From positions 1,975,001 through 2,039,000 of the forward strand of contig NZ_CP036276.1 in the NCBI RefSeq assembly GCF_007747995.1: a stretch of 64,000 nucleotides of DNA, read 5' to 3'. Shown piece by piece: positions 1 through 9,038 of this stretch (its first letter is position 1; every line of letters starts with the position of its first letter). The stretch comes from Symmachiella dynata (GTDB taxonomy: Bacteria; Planctomycetota; Planctomycetia; Planctomycetales; Planctomycetaceae). The notes below the pieces were generated by a model that made no database searches, was not told the DNA's origin, and saw only the letters and a list, made by a program, of their open reading frames with translations. Position numbers and translations under genes: made by a program.

Positions 1-38
1 GCGGGACTGGGGGGGATCTAGGTTTTTGTACTTATCGT

Positions 39-971
39 TTATGTGGGGTCCGCTGCGATTCGTGCCGGCACATCTAATGCGGCGCGAAATGCGGCGGCTA
101 AGTCCACCAAGGTTTTGACGTCCAACTCCTCCGCCCGCGCCGTCTCCTTGAATTGGAACGGGGCCAGAATGGCGTCAATGTCTGGTTTGCTGAATTGTTT
201 ACGGTACATTCCCACCAACACGCTTCGCAGCAATTTGCGACGATGATGAAAGAGCCGGCGGACGAAATCTTGAAAAAAATCACGATCCAGAATCCGCTTT
301 TTCAACTTCGCATCGGGCAGCAGCCGCACGATGGCGGAGGTCACCTTGGGGCGCGGCCAAAATACCGACGGCCGCAACCGTTTGAGCGTCTTCACCCTTG
401 CCTGGGCTTGCAGCCAGACCGACAACGCGCCGTAGTGTGAAGATCCGACCCGAGCCCCCATGCGTTGTCCCAATTCCCACTGAATCGTGACGATTATCGC
501 TGACCAGGGGAGTTCGGTCTTGACCAGATTCGAGACCACCGGCGTGGCAATCACATAGGGCAAATTGGCGACAAGCTTCAGTTTGCGACCCGGCCGCTCT
601 TCCAGTTTTTCCGCGATCGCTGCCAGAACTTCCGGTGCGAAAGTGTTTTTGTTCTTCAGTGCGTCGCAGTTGAGCAACGTTACGTTATCGAACATCATGA
701 CCGCTTCGCCGGCCAATTTGTGCATCACTGGGTCGACTTCGACCGAAATCACATCCCCCGCTTCAGCAGCCAGCATGGCGGTCATGCTGCCTGTGCCGGA
801 ACCAATTTCCAGAACCAAATCGTCAGGCGTCAATCGTGCCTGTTCGACGATGTATTCCACCAGATTCAAATCGATCAAAAAGTTTTGACCAAGAATTTTG
901 CGCGGACTGATCCCACGTGAATCAAAGAGATCTCGCAGATGTGATTGCGTTTGCCGCTCGGCTTCGGACAT
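39..971 (-). CDS. rsmA: 16S rRNA (adenine1518/1519-N6)-dimethyltransferase RsmA (KsgA)
   Basis: SAM-dependent enzyme that dimethylates two adjacent adenines in the 3' terminal hairpin of 16S rRNA during 30S maturation. The 310-residue product has the family signature: GQNFL near residues 28-32, SAM motif I LEIGSGTGS at 54-62, the acidic VEVD at 77-80, NCDAL near 101-105, and the catalytic NLPY at 136-139. The C-terminal helical domain is basic, and the length is slightly above the usual 270-280 residues because of a short N-terminal extension. The ATG at 971 is the only sensible start. Just upstream lies a GGCTTGA heptamer array, then ribE on the same strand. Family assignment is secure. Confidence 0.96.
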   Translation of the reverse strand: MSEAERQTQSHLRDLFDSRGISPRKILGQNFLIDLNLVEYIVEQARLTPDDLVLEIGSGTGSMTAMLAAEAGDVISVEVDPVMHKLAGEAVMMFDNVTLLNCDALKNKNTFAPEVLAAIAEKLEERPGRKLKLVANLPYVIATPVVSNLVKTELPWSAIIVTIQWELGQRMGARVGSSHYGALSVWLQAQARVKTLKRLRPSVFWPRPKVTSAIVRLLPDAKLKKRILDRDFFQDFVRRLFHHRRKLLRSVLVGMYRKQFSKPDIDAILAPFQFKETARAEELDVKTLVDLAAAFRAALDVPARIAADPT

Positions 972-979
972 TCGTAGTA

Positions 980-1009
980 GGCTTGAGGCTTGAGGTTTCA
1001 GGCTTGAGG
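980..1009. repeat. GGCTTGA-type heptanucleotide array
   Basis: Three GGCTTGAGG units, two of them in tandem with a 7-base period and the third after a short interruption, fill the 53-base gap between ribE and rsmA. The same unit recurs at 24846-24875 and 45851-45884 and as a reverse-complement relative near 27662-27692. No coding potential. Confidence 0.75.
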
Positions 1010-1024
1010 AAAGTGGCAGCGTCC

Positions 1025-1621
1025 TTAACGGGTCGCACCCAACATTTTATCCATGTATTTTCCAATGATGTCTGTTTCGAGGTTCACGCCATCGCCAACC
1101 TGTTTTTCGCCGAGCGTGGTCACCTCTAGAGTGTGCGGAATCAGGGCGACACTAAATCGGTCGGTTTCGACTTCGACAAGCGTGAGGCTCACGCCCTCGA
1201 CAGTGATCGAGCCTTTGGCGACCATTTGATGGGTCAAGGCCGGCGGCGCGGAGAACCAAATCGTGATCCATTCACCATCGGATTCGATCTTTGCGACTTG
1301 GCCGACGCCATCGACATGCCCTTGGACGAAGTGCCCGCCCAATCGTCCGTCAGCGGGCAGCGAGCGTTCCAGGTTGACGTGACTTCCAACGGTCAGTTGG
1401 CCCAGCGTTGTTTTTGCCAGGGTCTCGGGTCCCGCTTGAAAACTCCAGAGGCCATCGTGTAGCTCGATGACTGTCAAACAACACCCATTAATCGCGATGC
1501 TGTCGCCCAGTTTTCCTTCGCCGGCAAATTCGGGGGGAACCTGAATCTCCAGGCGCACACCCACGTCCTCCTGACGAATTTCCCGCACAACACCTTGGCC
1601 TTCGATCAGCCCGGTGAACAT
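1025..1621 (-). CDS. ribE: Riboflavin synthase, alpha subunit
   Basis: Catalyses dismutation of two 6,7-dimethyl-8-ribityllumazine molecules to riboflavin and a pyrimidinedione, the last step of riboflavin synthesis in the cytosol. The protein starts with the invariant MFTGLIEGQG and consists of two lumazine-binding beta-barrel halves. The first carries NGCCLTV near residue 45. The second starts around FVQGHVDGVGQV near residue 97 and carries GVSLTLVEVE. At 198 residues it has the normal length. ATG at 1621 is fixed by the conserved N-terminus. No other rib gene is adjacent; rsmA follows on the same strand 53 bases downstream. Confidence 0.97.
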   Translation of the reverse strand: MFTGLIEGQGVVREIRQEDVGVRLEIQVPPEFAGEGKLGDSIAINGCCLTVIELHDGLWSFQAGPETLAKTTLGQLTVGSHVNLERSLPADGRLGGHFVQGHVDGVGQVAKIESDGEWITIWFSAPPALTHQMVAKGSITVEGVSLTLVEVETDRFSVALIPHTLEVTTLGEKQVGDGVNLETDIIGKYMDKMLGATR

Positions 1622-1914
1622 TGATGACTCGACTATCTTTGGAAGGAACGGACTGCCAACTCTGTCTCCCGAAACGGCACTGCCGCGGCCGACTTCGGGT
1701 GAATCACTTAGCTTGACGAGTTCAACACAATTCGTCTAGGCCAGCGACCGCCAAAATCCTGTTGTCGTGACGGATTTCCCGTCAGCGGACTAGATTTTTC
1801 GCAATCACCGCCAAACAATCAACCTTTCCGATTTCCCAACCGATCCATTGGCCCATGGATTGAGCTCGGTTTCTCCAATCTCTGACACCTTCAACAGAAT
1901 CAGTGTTCTCAACT

Positions 1915-2493
1915 ATGCGAATTTGCGTGTTTTGCGGCTCCCAAACGGGTGGTCGCCCAGAATATCAGCAGCAGGCAGCCGAATTGGGGCGACTCTTCGT
2001 CGAACAGGGTCATTCCCTGGTCTATGGAGGAGGGCAGGTCGGCTTGATGGGGATCATCGCCGACGCCGTTTTGGCGGCCGGGGGAGAGGTCGTCGGGGTC
2101 ATTCCCGAGCAACTGGCGACCAAAGAACTACTGCACACCGGTGTGACCGTCATGCATCGCGTGGATAGTATGCACGCGCGGAAGGCCAAAATGGAACAAC
2201 TCTCCGACGCCTTCGTCGCCTTGCCGGGTGGCTACGGCACGTTGGAGGAACTCCTAGAAATCATCACCTGGGGGCAGTTGGGCATTCACCGAAAAAACAT
2301 CGGAATTCTGAACACCGCCGGCTATTTCGACGGCTTGCTTGGTCTGGTCGATCACGCCATTGGCGAGTCATTTATTCGCCCAGGGCATCGCGAACTATTG
2401 GTTGTGGCAAACACACCCGCGGAACTGTTAGAACGACTTCAGGAGCATGAATTGCCAACGACGCGCAAGTGGTTCCGGGCCGAAGATTCCTGA
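1915..2493 (+). CDS. LOG-family (TIGR00730) Rossmann-fold protein, probable nucleotide 5'-monophosphate phosphoribohydrolase
   Basis: Homologues (LOG/YgdH/YvdD) cleave N6-modified or plain purine nucleoside monophosphates to base and ribose 5-phosphate. The 192-residue product has CVFCGS at 4-9, the YGGG nucleotide-binding loop at 37-40, a conserved MHARK segment around 86-90, and the catalytic PGGYGTLEE at 104-112. The ATG at 1915 places the first beta-strand at the N-terminus. An in-frame GTG at 1903 would add four residues, and neither start has a strong ribosome binding site. It is divergent from ribE across about 290 bases. Whether it makes cytokinin-like compounds or only salvages nucleotides cannot be told from sequence. 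Confidence 0.9.
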   Translation: MRICVFCGSQTGGRPEYQQQAAELGRLFVEQGHSLVYGGGQVGLMGIIADAVLAAGGEVVGVIPEQLATKELLHTGVTVMHRVDSMHARKAKMEQLSDAFVALPGGYGTLEELLEIITWGQLGIHRKNIGILNTAGYFDGLLGLVDHAIGESFIRPGHRELLVVANTPAELLERLQEHELPTTRKWFRAEDS

Positions 2494-2532
2494 AGCACAT
2501 TTTCAAATCACGTTTAACAACTGCCATCCAGC

Positions 2533-2557
2533 ATCCCGGAGCCTCGCCCTCCCATTT
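2533..2557. repeat. Half-copy of the GGAGG/GCTCC inverted-repeat family
   Basis: The segment reads as the reverse complement of AAATGGGAGGGCGAGGCTCC. It matches the arms of the 125-base inverted-repeat element at 6091-6215 with few differences. It lies between the LOG-family gene and the following lipoprotein gene. Confidence 0.55.
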
Positions 2558-2603
2558 CGCAGACACTCTCATAGTTGGCCCCACAAAAGGAAACGAATCA
2601 ACG

Positions 2604-3284
2604 ATGCCCCGATTTCTCATTGCCATGTTGCTGGTCGTCCCGCTGGCCTCCTGCACCGATAACGATTCGTCGTCGCCCCCTGAGGCAGCGGGGGTTGCAG
2701 GGCAGGACCGGGAACCTGACATGGACTCCTGGGACTGGGAGGCCGAGTTTCAAGAAATGAAAACGGCATTGGCGCTCGGCAAGGAGGATGCGGCGAAATT
2801 GCGGGCTGCTTTTGAATCGACAGGACAGGAAATCGAAAAGTGGTGGACGAACAAAGGGGGCGAATTGATCGAACGTGAGGCGAAGATCAAACAAGCTGTC
2901 AAGGAACGCGATTTAGCGGGAGTCAAATCGGCCACCGCTGCGGCGCGCCCACTCCGGCAAGAGATCAGACAGCTGATCAAACAACGCAAACAGGAATTGC
3001 TACTGGTCCTGCCGCCGGAGTCGCAAACACAATGGCAGGCGCACCAAGTCGCTAACATGTTTTTTGACATTGCCGACGAGCTGCAACTCACCGATGAGCA
3101 AGTTGAACAGGTTCAGGCAGCGGCGCTGGCTGCGGTCGAGTCTTCAACTCAGGAAACAAATCCCCGCGCCGCTGCCTATCTAAAACTCGAGAAAACGATT
3201 GAACAATCCATTCTCGAAGGGGGACAGGTCGCTCAATTTGAAGCCATCAAACGTAAAAACCCAATGCGGTCACTCCGTGAATAA
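2604..3284 (+). CDS. Exported lipoprotein with helical, LTDEQ-containing body, unknown function
   Basis: No family recognised with certainty. The start at 2604 is preferred over upstream in-frame starts because it follows AAGGAAACG at good spacing and begins a typical lipoprotein signal ending LASC. After a short acidic linker the roughly 226-residue product is almost all amphipathic helix and rich in Gln, Glu and Ala. It contains LTDEQVEQV near the C-terminal third. This motif resembles the LTxxQ repeat of Spy/CpxP-type periplasmic chaperones, but only one copy is visible. Likely a soluble, lipid-anchored envelope protein. It stands alone between the LOG gene and an aminotransferase gene. 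Confidence 0.72.
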   Translation: MPRFLIAMLLVVPLASCTDNDSSSPPEAAGVAGQDREPDMDSWDWEAEFQEMKTALALGKEDAAKLRAAFESTGQEIEKWWTNKGGELIEREAKIKQAVKERDLAGVKSATAAARPLRQEIRQLIKQRKQELLLVLPPESQTQWQAHQVANMFFDIADELQLTDEQVEQVQAAALAAVESSTQETNPRAAAYLKLEKTIEQSILEGGQVAQFEAIKRKNPMRSLRE

Positions 3285-3423
3285 TCAAGCGAACCTTTGA
3301 GTCTCAACGGCCTCCTCTGTCGTAGTCTGCCAAGATTCGCGGTTTGCCGTAACGCGCCGTCTCCGTACAATGATAGTTCAGGGCTAATGCCTGTTTATTG
3401 AACCGTTGAGCGACCTAATTTCG

Positions 3424-4734
3424 ATGAGTACCCAACAAGAGAAAACCAACGCACCTCCCCCGTCGCGGCTCAGTCTGCGCCGGCATTGGGGGGGCGATCA
3501 GCCGATTAGCTTTTTGATGCAGCAGGGGGTCGCCAATCCCGACTGTATTTCGCTAGCGGCGGGATTGGTGGATCAAGGAAGCTTGCCCGCTCGCGAAGTT
3601 CAGGCAGCGCTACAAGAGATGCTGGCGGACGATCATGTCGCCAAACGCGCTTTGCAATACGGCACGACGCACGGCAACGCCGAGTTGCGCGGGCAATTGC
3701 TTGGACATCTCGCGGGATTGGAGCACGTTGGCGTTGACCAGTTGGGCGTCGATGTCAATCAGGTGATCCTGACGACCGGTTCGCAGCAATTGTTGTCGAT
3801 CGTGGGGGAAATCCTGCTCGATCCCGAGGACATCGTCCTCGTGGCTGCTCCCACGTATTTTGTGTATCTAGGAACGCTCAACGGACTGGGCGCGCGGATC
3901 ATCCCCGTGGCGACCGACGAGGACGGCATGCGGATGGATGCGCTGGAAGCAAAACTCGAAGAAATCGAAGCTGCCGGGGATCTGTATCGCGTGAAATTGA
4001 TCTACTTGGTCAGTTACTACGAGAATCCCAGCGGCGTGAGTTTGTCCGCACAGCGGCGCGCTGAGTCGGTCGCGATTGCCCAACGGTGGTCGAAGTCGCA
4101 GCGGATCTACATTTTAGAAGATGCCGCCTACCGGGAATTGCGTTATGACGGCCCGGAATTGCCAAGCATTTGGAGTTTTGATGCCGACCGTCAAACGGTC
4201 ATTTTGGCGAAGACTTTCTCCAAGACCTTTGCGCCCGGATTGCGGATCGGTTTCGGTGTTGTGCCGGCCGAATTAGAACGGCCGATTTGTGATCGCAAAG
4301 GGAATGAAGATTTCGGCTCGGCGAATTTCAATCAACATCTGCTATCGCAGGTGTTCCGCATGGGGCTGTATGACTCACACGTGGCGGGGCTGCGAGAGAT
4401 GTATTCGGCCAAACGCGACGCCATGTTGCACGCTGCGGAAACTTATTTCGGTGACATTCCCGGGGTGAGCTGGGTTCATCCCCATGGCGGGCTGTATGTC
4501 TGGATGACCTTGCCTGAGTCGTGCGACACGTCGCTCGATGGCCAACTGTTTCGCGAGGCGGTGCAAACTCACGGCGTGATGTACGTGCCGGGCGAGTTTT
4601 CCTTTGCTGGCGAGCGCGCCGAGCGACCCAACCATCATATGCGGCTCAGTTACGGCGTGCAGGATGCAGCCGGGATCGACCTGGGGATGCAACGTCTCGC
4701 CGCCGCTGTCAAAAGCGTGCTGGCAGAGGCCTGA
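3424..4734 (+). CDS. PLP-dependent aminotransferase class I/II (2-aminoadipate/LysN-like)
   Basis: Fold-type I PLP aminotransferase of about 436 residues, starting from the ATG at 3424 (a TTG 18 bases upstream is in frame). Visible landmarks are AAPTY near 141-145, NPSG at 201-204, the cofactor-binding EDAAY at 232-236, the Schiff-base lysine in SKTFAPGLR (Lys267), and the substrate carboxylate arginine in the same segment. The N-terminal RLSLRRHWGG...SLAAGLVD resembles MocR-less relatives of 2-aminoadipate aminotransferase and of aromatic/branched-chain enzymes. Substrate is not decided by sequence. The gene is followed by a 12-base inverted repeat at 4758-4833. Confidence 0.88.
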   Translation: MSTQQEKTNAPPPSRLSLRRHWGGDQPISFLMQQGVANPDCISLAAGLVDQGSLPAREVQAALQEMLADDHVAKRALQYGTTHGNAELRGQLLGHLAGLEHVGVDQLGVDVNQVILTTGSQQLLSIVGEILLDPEDIVLVAAPTYFVYLGTLNGLGARIIPVATDEDGMRMDALEAKLEEIEAAGDLYRVKLIYLVSYYENPSGVSLSAQRRAESVAIAQRWSKSQRIYILEDAAYRELRYDGPELPSIWSFDADRQTVILAKTFSKTFAPGLRIGFGVVPAELERPICDRKGNEDFGSANFNQHLLSQVFRMGLYDSHVAGLREMYSAKRDAMLHAAETYFGDIPGVSWVHPHGGLYVWMTLPESCDTSLDGQLFREAVQTHGVMYVPGEFSFAGERAERPNHHMRLSYGVQDAAGIDLGMQRLAAAVKSVLAEA

Positions 4735-4757
4735 CATTCACAGGTTTCTTTGAACCC

Positions 4758-4833
4758 GTTTCAAAACCCGGTTGTGCTTGTTCGTGAATCTCTGAGAGAA
4801 GTTTGGAGATATTGAGTCAGAGGGTTTTGAAAC
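4758..4833. repeat. Inverted repeat (12-base arms) behind the aminotransferase gene
   Basis: GTTTCAAAACCC at 4758-4769 is matched by its exact complement GGGTTTTGAAAC at 4822-4833, leaving a 52-base loop. There is no T-run, so it is not a standard terminator. It could be a protein-binding site, a remnant repeat or chance. Confidence 0.45.
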
Positions 4834-5030
4834 CAGTTGTAAGATGGCCCCGCGCCGCCTGTGGCTGTCTCCAGATCGCCGCACTGCTCCTCTCAATAGT
4901 TGTCGAATCATCAACTTCGACTCAACCGATGGTATCGATTATTTCGATAACAACGTTTGAAGGGTGGCTCGATTTTCTAGTGTCCACCTCACTTGCCGAG
5001 GCGCTTGCCAAGAATCCGAAAGGGCCATCC

Positions 5031-5714
5031 ATGAGTATGTGTGACTCGTGCCATGCCGGCTGTTGTCGCTCATATGCCGTGCCGATTTCCGGTGCGGACA
5101 TCATTCGGATTACGTCCGATTTGGGACTCTCCTTTTGGGACTTCGTCTGCCGTTGGGAGGATCCCGACGGGGAAATCGCCCAAAAGTATGCTCCACATTT
5201 TCATTTTGAAGATGAACCGGAAATGCCGTTTGTGATGTGCCTGATCCGCGGCGAAAGTCAAACTTGGCCCGGCACCGGGAAATGCATGTTCCTGGAAGAA
5301 TCGCCCGTGACCAAAGAGCATCCCTTGGGGACTGCCAGTTGCGGTATCTACTCCAGTCGGCCCGCCGCGTGTCGAGCATTTCCCACAAAACTGAATCCGT
5401 CGTCCGAATTGGCCATCATCTCCGATGTGCCTGATCGCGGACGTCCCAGCACCGACCCGGTCTATGAACTCTGTCCCGGGCCGTGGGAAAAAGAAGATTT
5501 TGATGCCATTCACACGGTGCAAGATCTGATCGTCGCTGAATACGAGATGCAATTCTTCAATCGCATCGCCACAGTCTGGAATCGCCGACCCGGCCCATTT
5601 TCCGCATTCCCTGAATTTCTGAATACGGTGTATTCACAGCGGATTCGCAAGGAAACGGCCGAGGATCTTGCTCGCAACGACCGCCCGGATAGCGACCTCA
5701 AACACGCCGCTTAA
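5031..5714 (+). CDS. YkgJ-type cysteine-cluster protein
   Basis: The N-terminus MSMCDSCHAGCC followed by Arg is the typical CxxCxxxCC cluster of the YkgJ/CxxCxxCC family (Pfam zinc- or iron-binding clusters). Further cysteines occur in VMCL, GKCMF, ASCGIYSSRPAACRAFP and ELCPGP. The CxxY..RP..CR.FP arrangement is also family-typical. The function of the family is not established; an Fe-S or zinc cluster is presumed. The ATG at 5031 follows AAAGGG at good spacing. A longer in-frame reading (from 4929 or a TTG at 4803) would add a non-conserved leader and is less likely. The product has 227 residues and no signal peptide. Confidence 0.82.
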   Translation: MSMCDSCHAGCCRSYAVPISGADIIRITSDLGLSFWDFVCRWEDPDGEIAQKYAPHFHFEDEPEMPFVMCLIRGESQTWPGTGKCMFLEESPVTKEHPLGTASCGIYSSRPAACRAFPTKLNPSSELAIISDVPDRGRPSTDPVYELCPGPWEKEDFDAIHTVQDLIVAEYEMQFFNRIATVWNRRPGPFSAFPEFLNTVYSQRIRKETAEDLARNDRPDSDLKHAA

Positions 5715-5814
5715 GCGGAGACAACTCCCCTTAGGCATAACTTGAGCACGCGGACACCATTGCAGGTGATCAAAAATCATGCCGGCGCGTTGTCCGGTAA
5801 GGATCGCACAATGT

Positions 5815-5881
5815 GACCGCAAGCGGTCGGTTTGGGATTTCTGAGAGTCGCGCCCGAAATCCGTGTTCAATCTGTGGCTAA
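5815..5881 (+). repeat. Composite dispersed repeat: GACCGC-AA-GCGGTC palindrome plus GTGGCTAA tail
   Basis: The perfect 6-bp stem GACCGC/GCGGTC with an AA loop is followed by GTTTGGGA. About 20 bases later comes the tail ending TCAATCTGTGGCTAA (5858-5881). The same two parts in the same order occur at 58231-58308, and the palindrome alone at 24802-24824. Confidence 0.8.
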
Positions 5882-6090
5882 GAGAATAACCGGACGCACT
5901 TGATTGCAGCTCCTTTGCATTGCCTTCTCACTGCATCTGTCGACAAAGCTTCGCGCAATTTGCTAGGTTGACAGTCCGGCTTCTCCCGGCCGTTCACTCA
6001 GCAAATAAAAGTGAGAAATGATACGGACGTGGCGATTTTTGCCTGTTATAATGCCGCCAAGTTCGTAGTCACTTGAGTAGCGTGCCATTT

Positions 6091-6215
6091 AAAATGGGAG
6101 GCAAGGCTTCTGCCGAGTCGCGATGTACCGTATCGCTGGCCTGGGCCATGGAAATCTCCACCTTTACTTACATGAAACGTCCCAATGCGGCTCAGCAGGA
6201 GCTTCGCCCTCCCAT
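6091..6215. repeat. 125-base inverted-repeat (MITE-like) element
   Basis: The left arm (about 6091-6122) starts AAAATGGGAGG and contains GGCTTCTGCCGAG. The right arm (6187-6215) is its imperfect complement: over about 29 bases I count one indel and about five differences, mostly transitions. A single-arm relative is at 2533-2557. There is no internal gene. Confidence 0.65.
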
Positions 6216-6340
6216 GACGCAGCAAGGCGGTTGTATAGAACTATTTTGATGACGCACTCTTAAGATCTCCAACCCCGAAATTGTCAATCACGCTCTACCG
6301 CCGTCAGAGCGGCCCAAAAATAAATGCAGAGGATGCCAGG

Positions 6341-8881
6341 ATGAAGTTGCCAATGTCGTTACGGGCGCGCGTTTTGTTGCTTACGTTTAACCTCGTGGTC
6401 GTCTCTTGCGGAGTGGGGATCGTTGCGGCTGCCGAAGAGAAACCGGACGCGCAACATGAAAACCGATTGGCCGATGAAACCAGTCCCTATCTGTTGTTGC
6501 ATGCCCACAATCCTGTCGACTGGTATCCGTGGGGACCGGAGGCGTTGGCAAAGGCGAAAAAGGAAAACAAGCCGATCTTTTTGTCGGTCGGTTACAGCAG
6601 TTGTTATTGGTGCCACGTCATGGAACGCAAGGTGTTTTCCAATCCGGAAATCGCCAAGTACATGAACGAACATTTTGTGAATATCAAAGTCGACCGGGAA
6701 GAACGCCCCGATATCGATGAGTTGTACATGACGGCGCTGCGCGTTTATTACCAGGCCCTCGGCGCGCCGCAGGCGGGCGGGTGGCCACTCTCGATGTTTC
6801 TAACTCCCGATACCAAGCCGCTCGTTGGCGGAACCTATTTTCCACCCGTTAATGAAGGGGGCCGGATCAGTTTTCCTGAGTTGTCGGAGAAGGTGACTTC
6901 GATTTGGACCGACCAGCGCGAACAAGCGCAAGCCAACGCCGACTTTCTCACGACACACCTCAAGCGTGCGATGAAACCGCGTCCTGTGCTCAAAACGGTG
7001 ACGCTGGATCGCGAACTACTCGACGGCGTCGCTACGGCGATCACAGCCGACTATGACGAGCAATACGGCGGATTTGGTTTTAGTGCCGACAACGATCAAC
7101 AGCCGAAGTTCCCCACGCCGACAAAACTCGCCTACCTGCAATATCAAGCGGCCGCGCACGACGACAAGGCTGCGGCGGCGATGGTTAATAACACCTTAGA
7201 TCACATGGCCGACGGCGGTATCTGGGACCATCTGGGCGGTGGGTTTCATCGTTACAGCACGGATCGATATTGGCACGTGCCGCACTTTGAAAAGATGCTC
7301 TACGACAACGCGCAGCTCGCCGACATTTATGTCGAGGCATTCGCTCAAACCGGCAACGAAAAATATCGCCGGGTCGCCGAAGGAATCTTTGATTTTATCA
7401 AACGCAACATGACCGCAGCCGAAGGGGGATTCTACTCAGCCATCGACGCCGAGTCCGAAGCAGTCGAAGGCAAGTCGTACCTTTGGTCAGTCGAGGAAGT
7501 CAACGAGGTTCTTCCTGAAGCGGACGCCAAGATGTTCGCCATGGCCTATGGCCTCAACGACGAGCCGGAACTTGAGGGTCGGCACGTCCTGCGGCGCGTG
7601 GCTGACACCTCTGAGGTGGCCGAGGAGTTCGGCATCTCCGTTGAAGAAGCCGACCAATATCTCAAGAACGCTCAAGAGAAATTGTTGGCAGTTCGCGATA
7701 AGCGGAAGACACCGCTCACCGACGACAAGGTGATGGTCGATTGGAATGGGCTGATGATTCGCGCCTTGGCCAACGCCGGTGCCGTATTGAACCGGCCCGA
7801 CTACATCCAATCCGCCGAGACGGCCGCTGACTTTATCCTCAACACCATGCGCGACCCTCAAGGGGGGCTGTTGCACACCTATCGAGACGGCAAAGCTAAA
7901 TTCGCAGCCTATGCGGATGACTATGCCTTTTTCATTGAGGGATTGTTGGCCTTGCATGCCGCCACCGGCAAGGAGAAATGGCTGGCTGAGGCGCAGCGGC
8001 TAACCGATCTGCAGTTGGAATTGTTCTGGGACAAAGAGCAGGGGGGCTGCTATTTCACGTCGCTGGGACATGAAGAATTGCTGGCCCGTAGCAAACAGAC
8101 ATTCGACTCCGCTCGCCCGTCGGGCAACAGCATCACCATCCGCAATTTGCTGCGGCTCGCCGCACGGACGGAGGACGCGAGTTATCAAGAAAAAGCCGCA
8201 CAAGCACTCGAAGCCTTTACCCCGCTGCTGGAACAAGCCCCGCTGGGAGTGACCAACATGGCTCTGGGAGCGGCCGAATACCTCGACAAGCCGGACCTGG
8301 GCATTCGCAAATCCGCCAAGCAAGACCAGGGAGCGGTCACCGCCGCACAGCCGACGATTCTACTGGCTTCGGCACTGCAACAGAAAAAGAAGGAGCCGGA
8401 AATCGTTACCGGCAAGGCGTACCTGTCGGTCGACAAACTCCCGCCGGGCAAAACCTGTGAAGTGATCGTCGTGCTCCAAATCGACGGCGATTGGCACATC
8501 AACGCCAATCCCGCCGGCGACGAGTTTGCTTTGGCAACGGAATTCACAATGAAGTCCAAACTCAAAACCAAACTCAGCAAGGTGCAGTATCCCAAGGGCA
8601 AAAAAATGGCAGTCGCAGGCTTTGAAAAGCCACTGTCGGTGTATTCCAAATTCGCGGCCCTACGTGCCACACTGGAAGTCCCCGCTGCGGCAGCCGGTCA
8701 AAAGGAAGAACTACTGCTGAGTGTGCACTACCAAGCCTGCGACGACAAACGTTGCCTGCGGCCTACGAAAGTGGAACTCAAAGTTCCGATTGCCGTCGCC
8801 CGTGAAGGGGAACCAGTCAAAAAGATCAACCAAAAGTTGTTCGCCAAGAAGAGAAAAAGCAAAAAACGGGATGACAATTAA
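6341..8881 (+). CDS. DUF255 thioredoxin-like/(alpha/alpha)6-barrel protein (YyaL/SPATA20 type) with C-terminal DsbD-like domain, exported
   Basis: The start at 6341 is preceded by GAGGATGCC and opens a hydrophobic signal sequence; an earlier in-frame TTG is less likely. After the signal comes the DUF255 thioredoxin fold: [20 protein letters not shown], then [11 protein letters not shown] with CYWC at about 88-91, then DREERPDID. It is followed by a long six-hairpin-like helical barrel (to about residue 660). The last 170 residues resemble the immunoglobulin-like N-terminal domain of Dsb[10 protein letters not shown] and a paired-cysteine CDDKRC. The length of 846 residues exceeds ordinary YyaL proteins by this extra domain. 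Likely a periplasmic redox protein; the substrate is unknown. The C-terminus is lysine-rich. Confidence 0.88.
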   Translation: MKLPMSLRARVLLLTFNLVVVSCGVGIVAAAEEKPDAQHENRLADETSPYLLLHAHNPVDWYPWGPEALAKAKKENKPIFLSVGYSSCYWCHVMERKVFSNPEIAKYMNEHFVNIKVDREERPDIDELYMTALRVYYQALGAPQAGGWPLSMFLTPDTKPLVGGTYFPPVNEGGRISFPELSEKVTSIWTDQREQAQANADFLTTHLKRAMKPRPVLKTVTLDRELLDGVATAITADYDEQYGGFGFSADNDQQPKFPTPTKLAYLQYQAAAHDDKAAAAMVNNTLDHMADGGIWDHLGGGFHRYSTDRYWHVPHFEKMLYDNAQLADIYVEAFAQTGNEKYRRVAEGIFDFIKRNMTAAEGGFYSAIDAESEAVEGKSYLWSVEEVNEVLPEADAKMFAMAYGLNDEPELEGRHVLRRVADTSEVAEEFGISVEEADQYLKNAQEKLLAVRDKRKTPLTDDKVMVDWNGLMIRALANAGAVLNRPDYIQSAETAADFILNTMRDPQGGLLHTYRDGKAKFAAYADDYAFFIEGLLALHAATGKEKWLAEAQRLTDLQLELFWDKEQGGCYFTSLGHEELLARSKQTFDSARPSGNSITIRNLLRLAARTEDASYQEKAAQALEAFTPLLEQAPLGVTNMALGAAEYLDKPDLGIRKSAKQDQGAVTAAQPTILLASALQQKKKEPEIVTGKAYLSVDKLPPGKTCEVIVVLQIDGDWHINANPAGDEFALATEFTMKSKLKTKLSKVQYPKGKKMAVAGFEKPLSVYSKFAALRATLEVPAAAAGQKEELLLSVHYQACDDKRCLRPTKVELKVPIAVAREGEPVKKINQKLFAKKRKSKKRDDN

Positions 8882-9038
8882 TCGGTGCGGCGAAAACGAT
8901 GGCGAATAAGTTTGCATCACTGCGCAAAACCTGTTTAGACTTTGTGTGAGTTTCACAGTTGCTGCTGTCTTGTCCCGGCACTTCGCGCCGTTCTGCGAAC
9001 TGCTCAAGTCTCTCACACCCGCGCGGAGTTCTTACACT

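Larger units (their letters stand above)
5715..6340. other. 626-base intergenic region rich in repeats
   Basis: No open frame here looks coding. The region holds a palindrome plus tail repeat (5815-5881) and a 125-base inverted-repeat element (6091-6215). A perfect TATAAT at 6047-6052 has no recognisable -35 at 17 bases, so a promoter for the downstream gene is possible but not shown. Confidence 0.6.
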
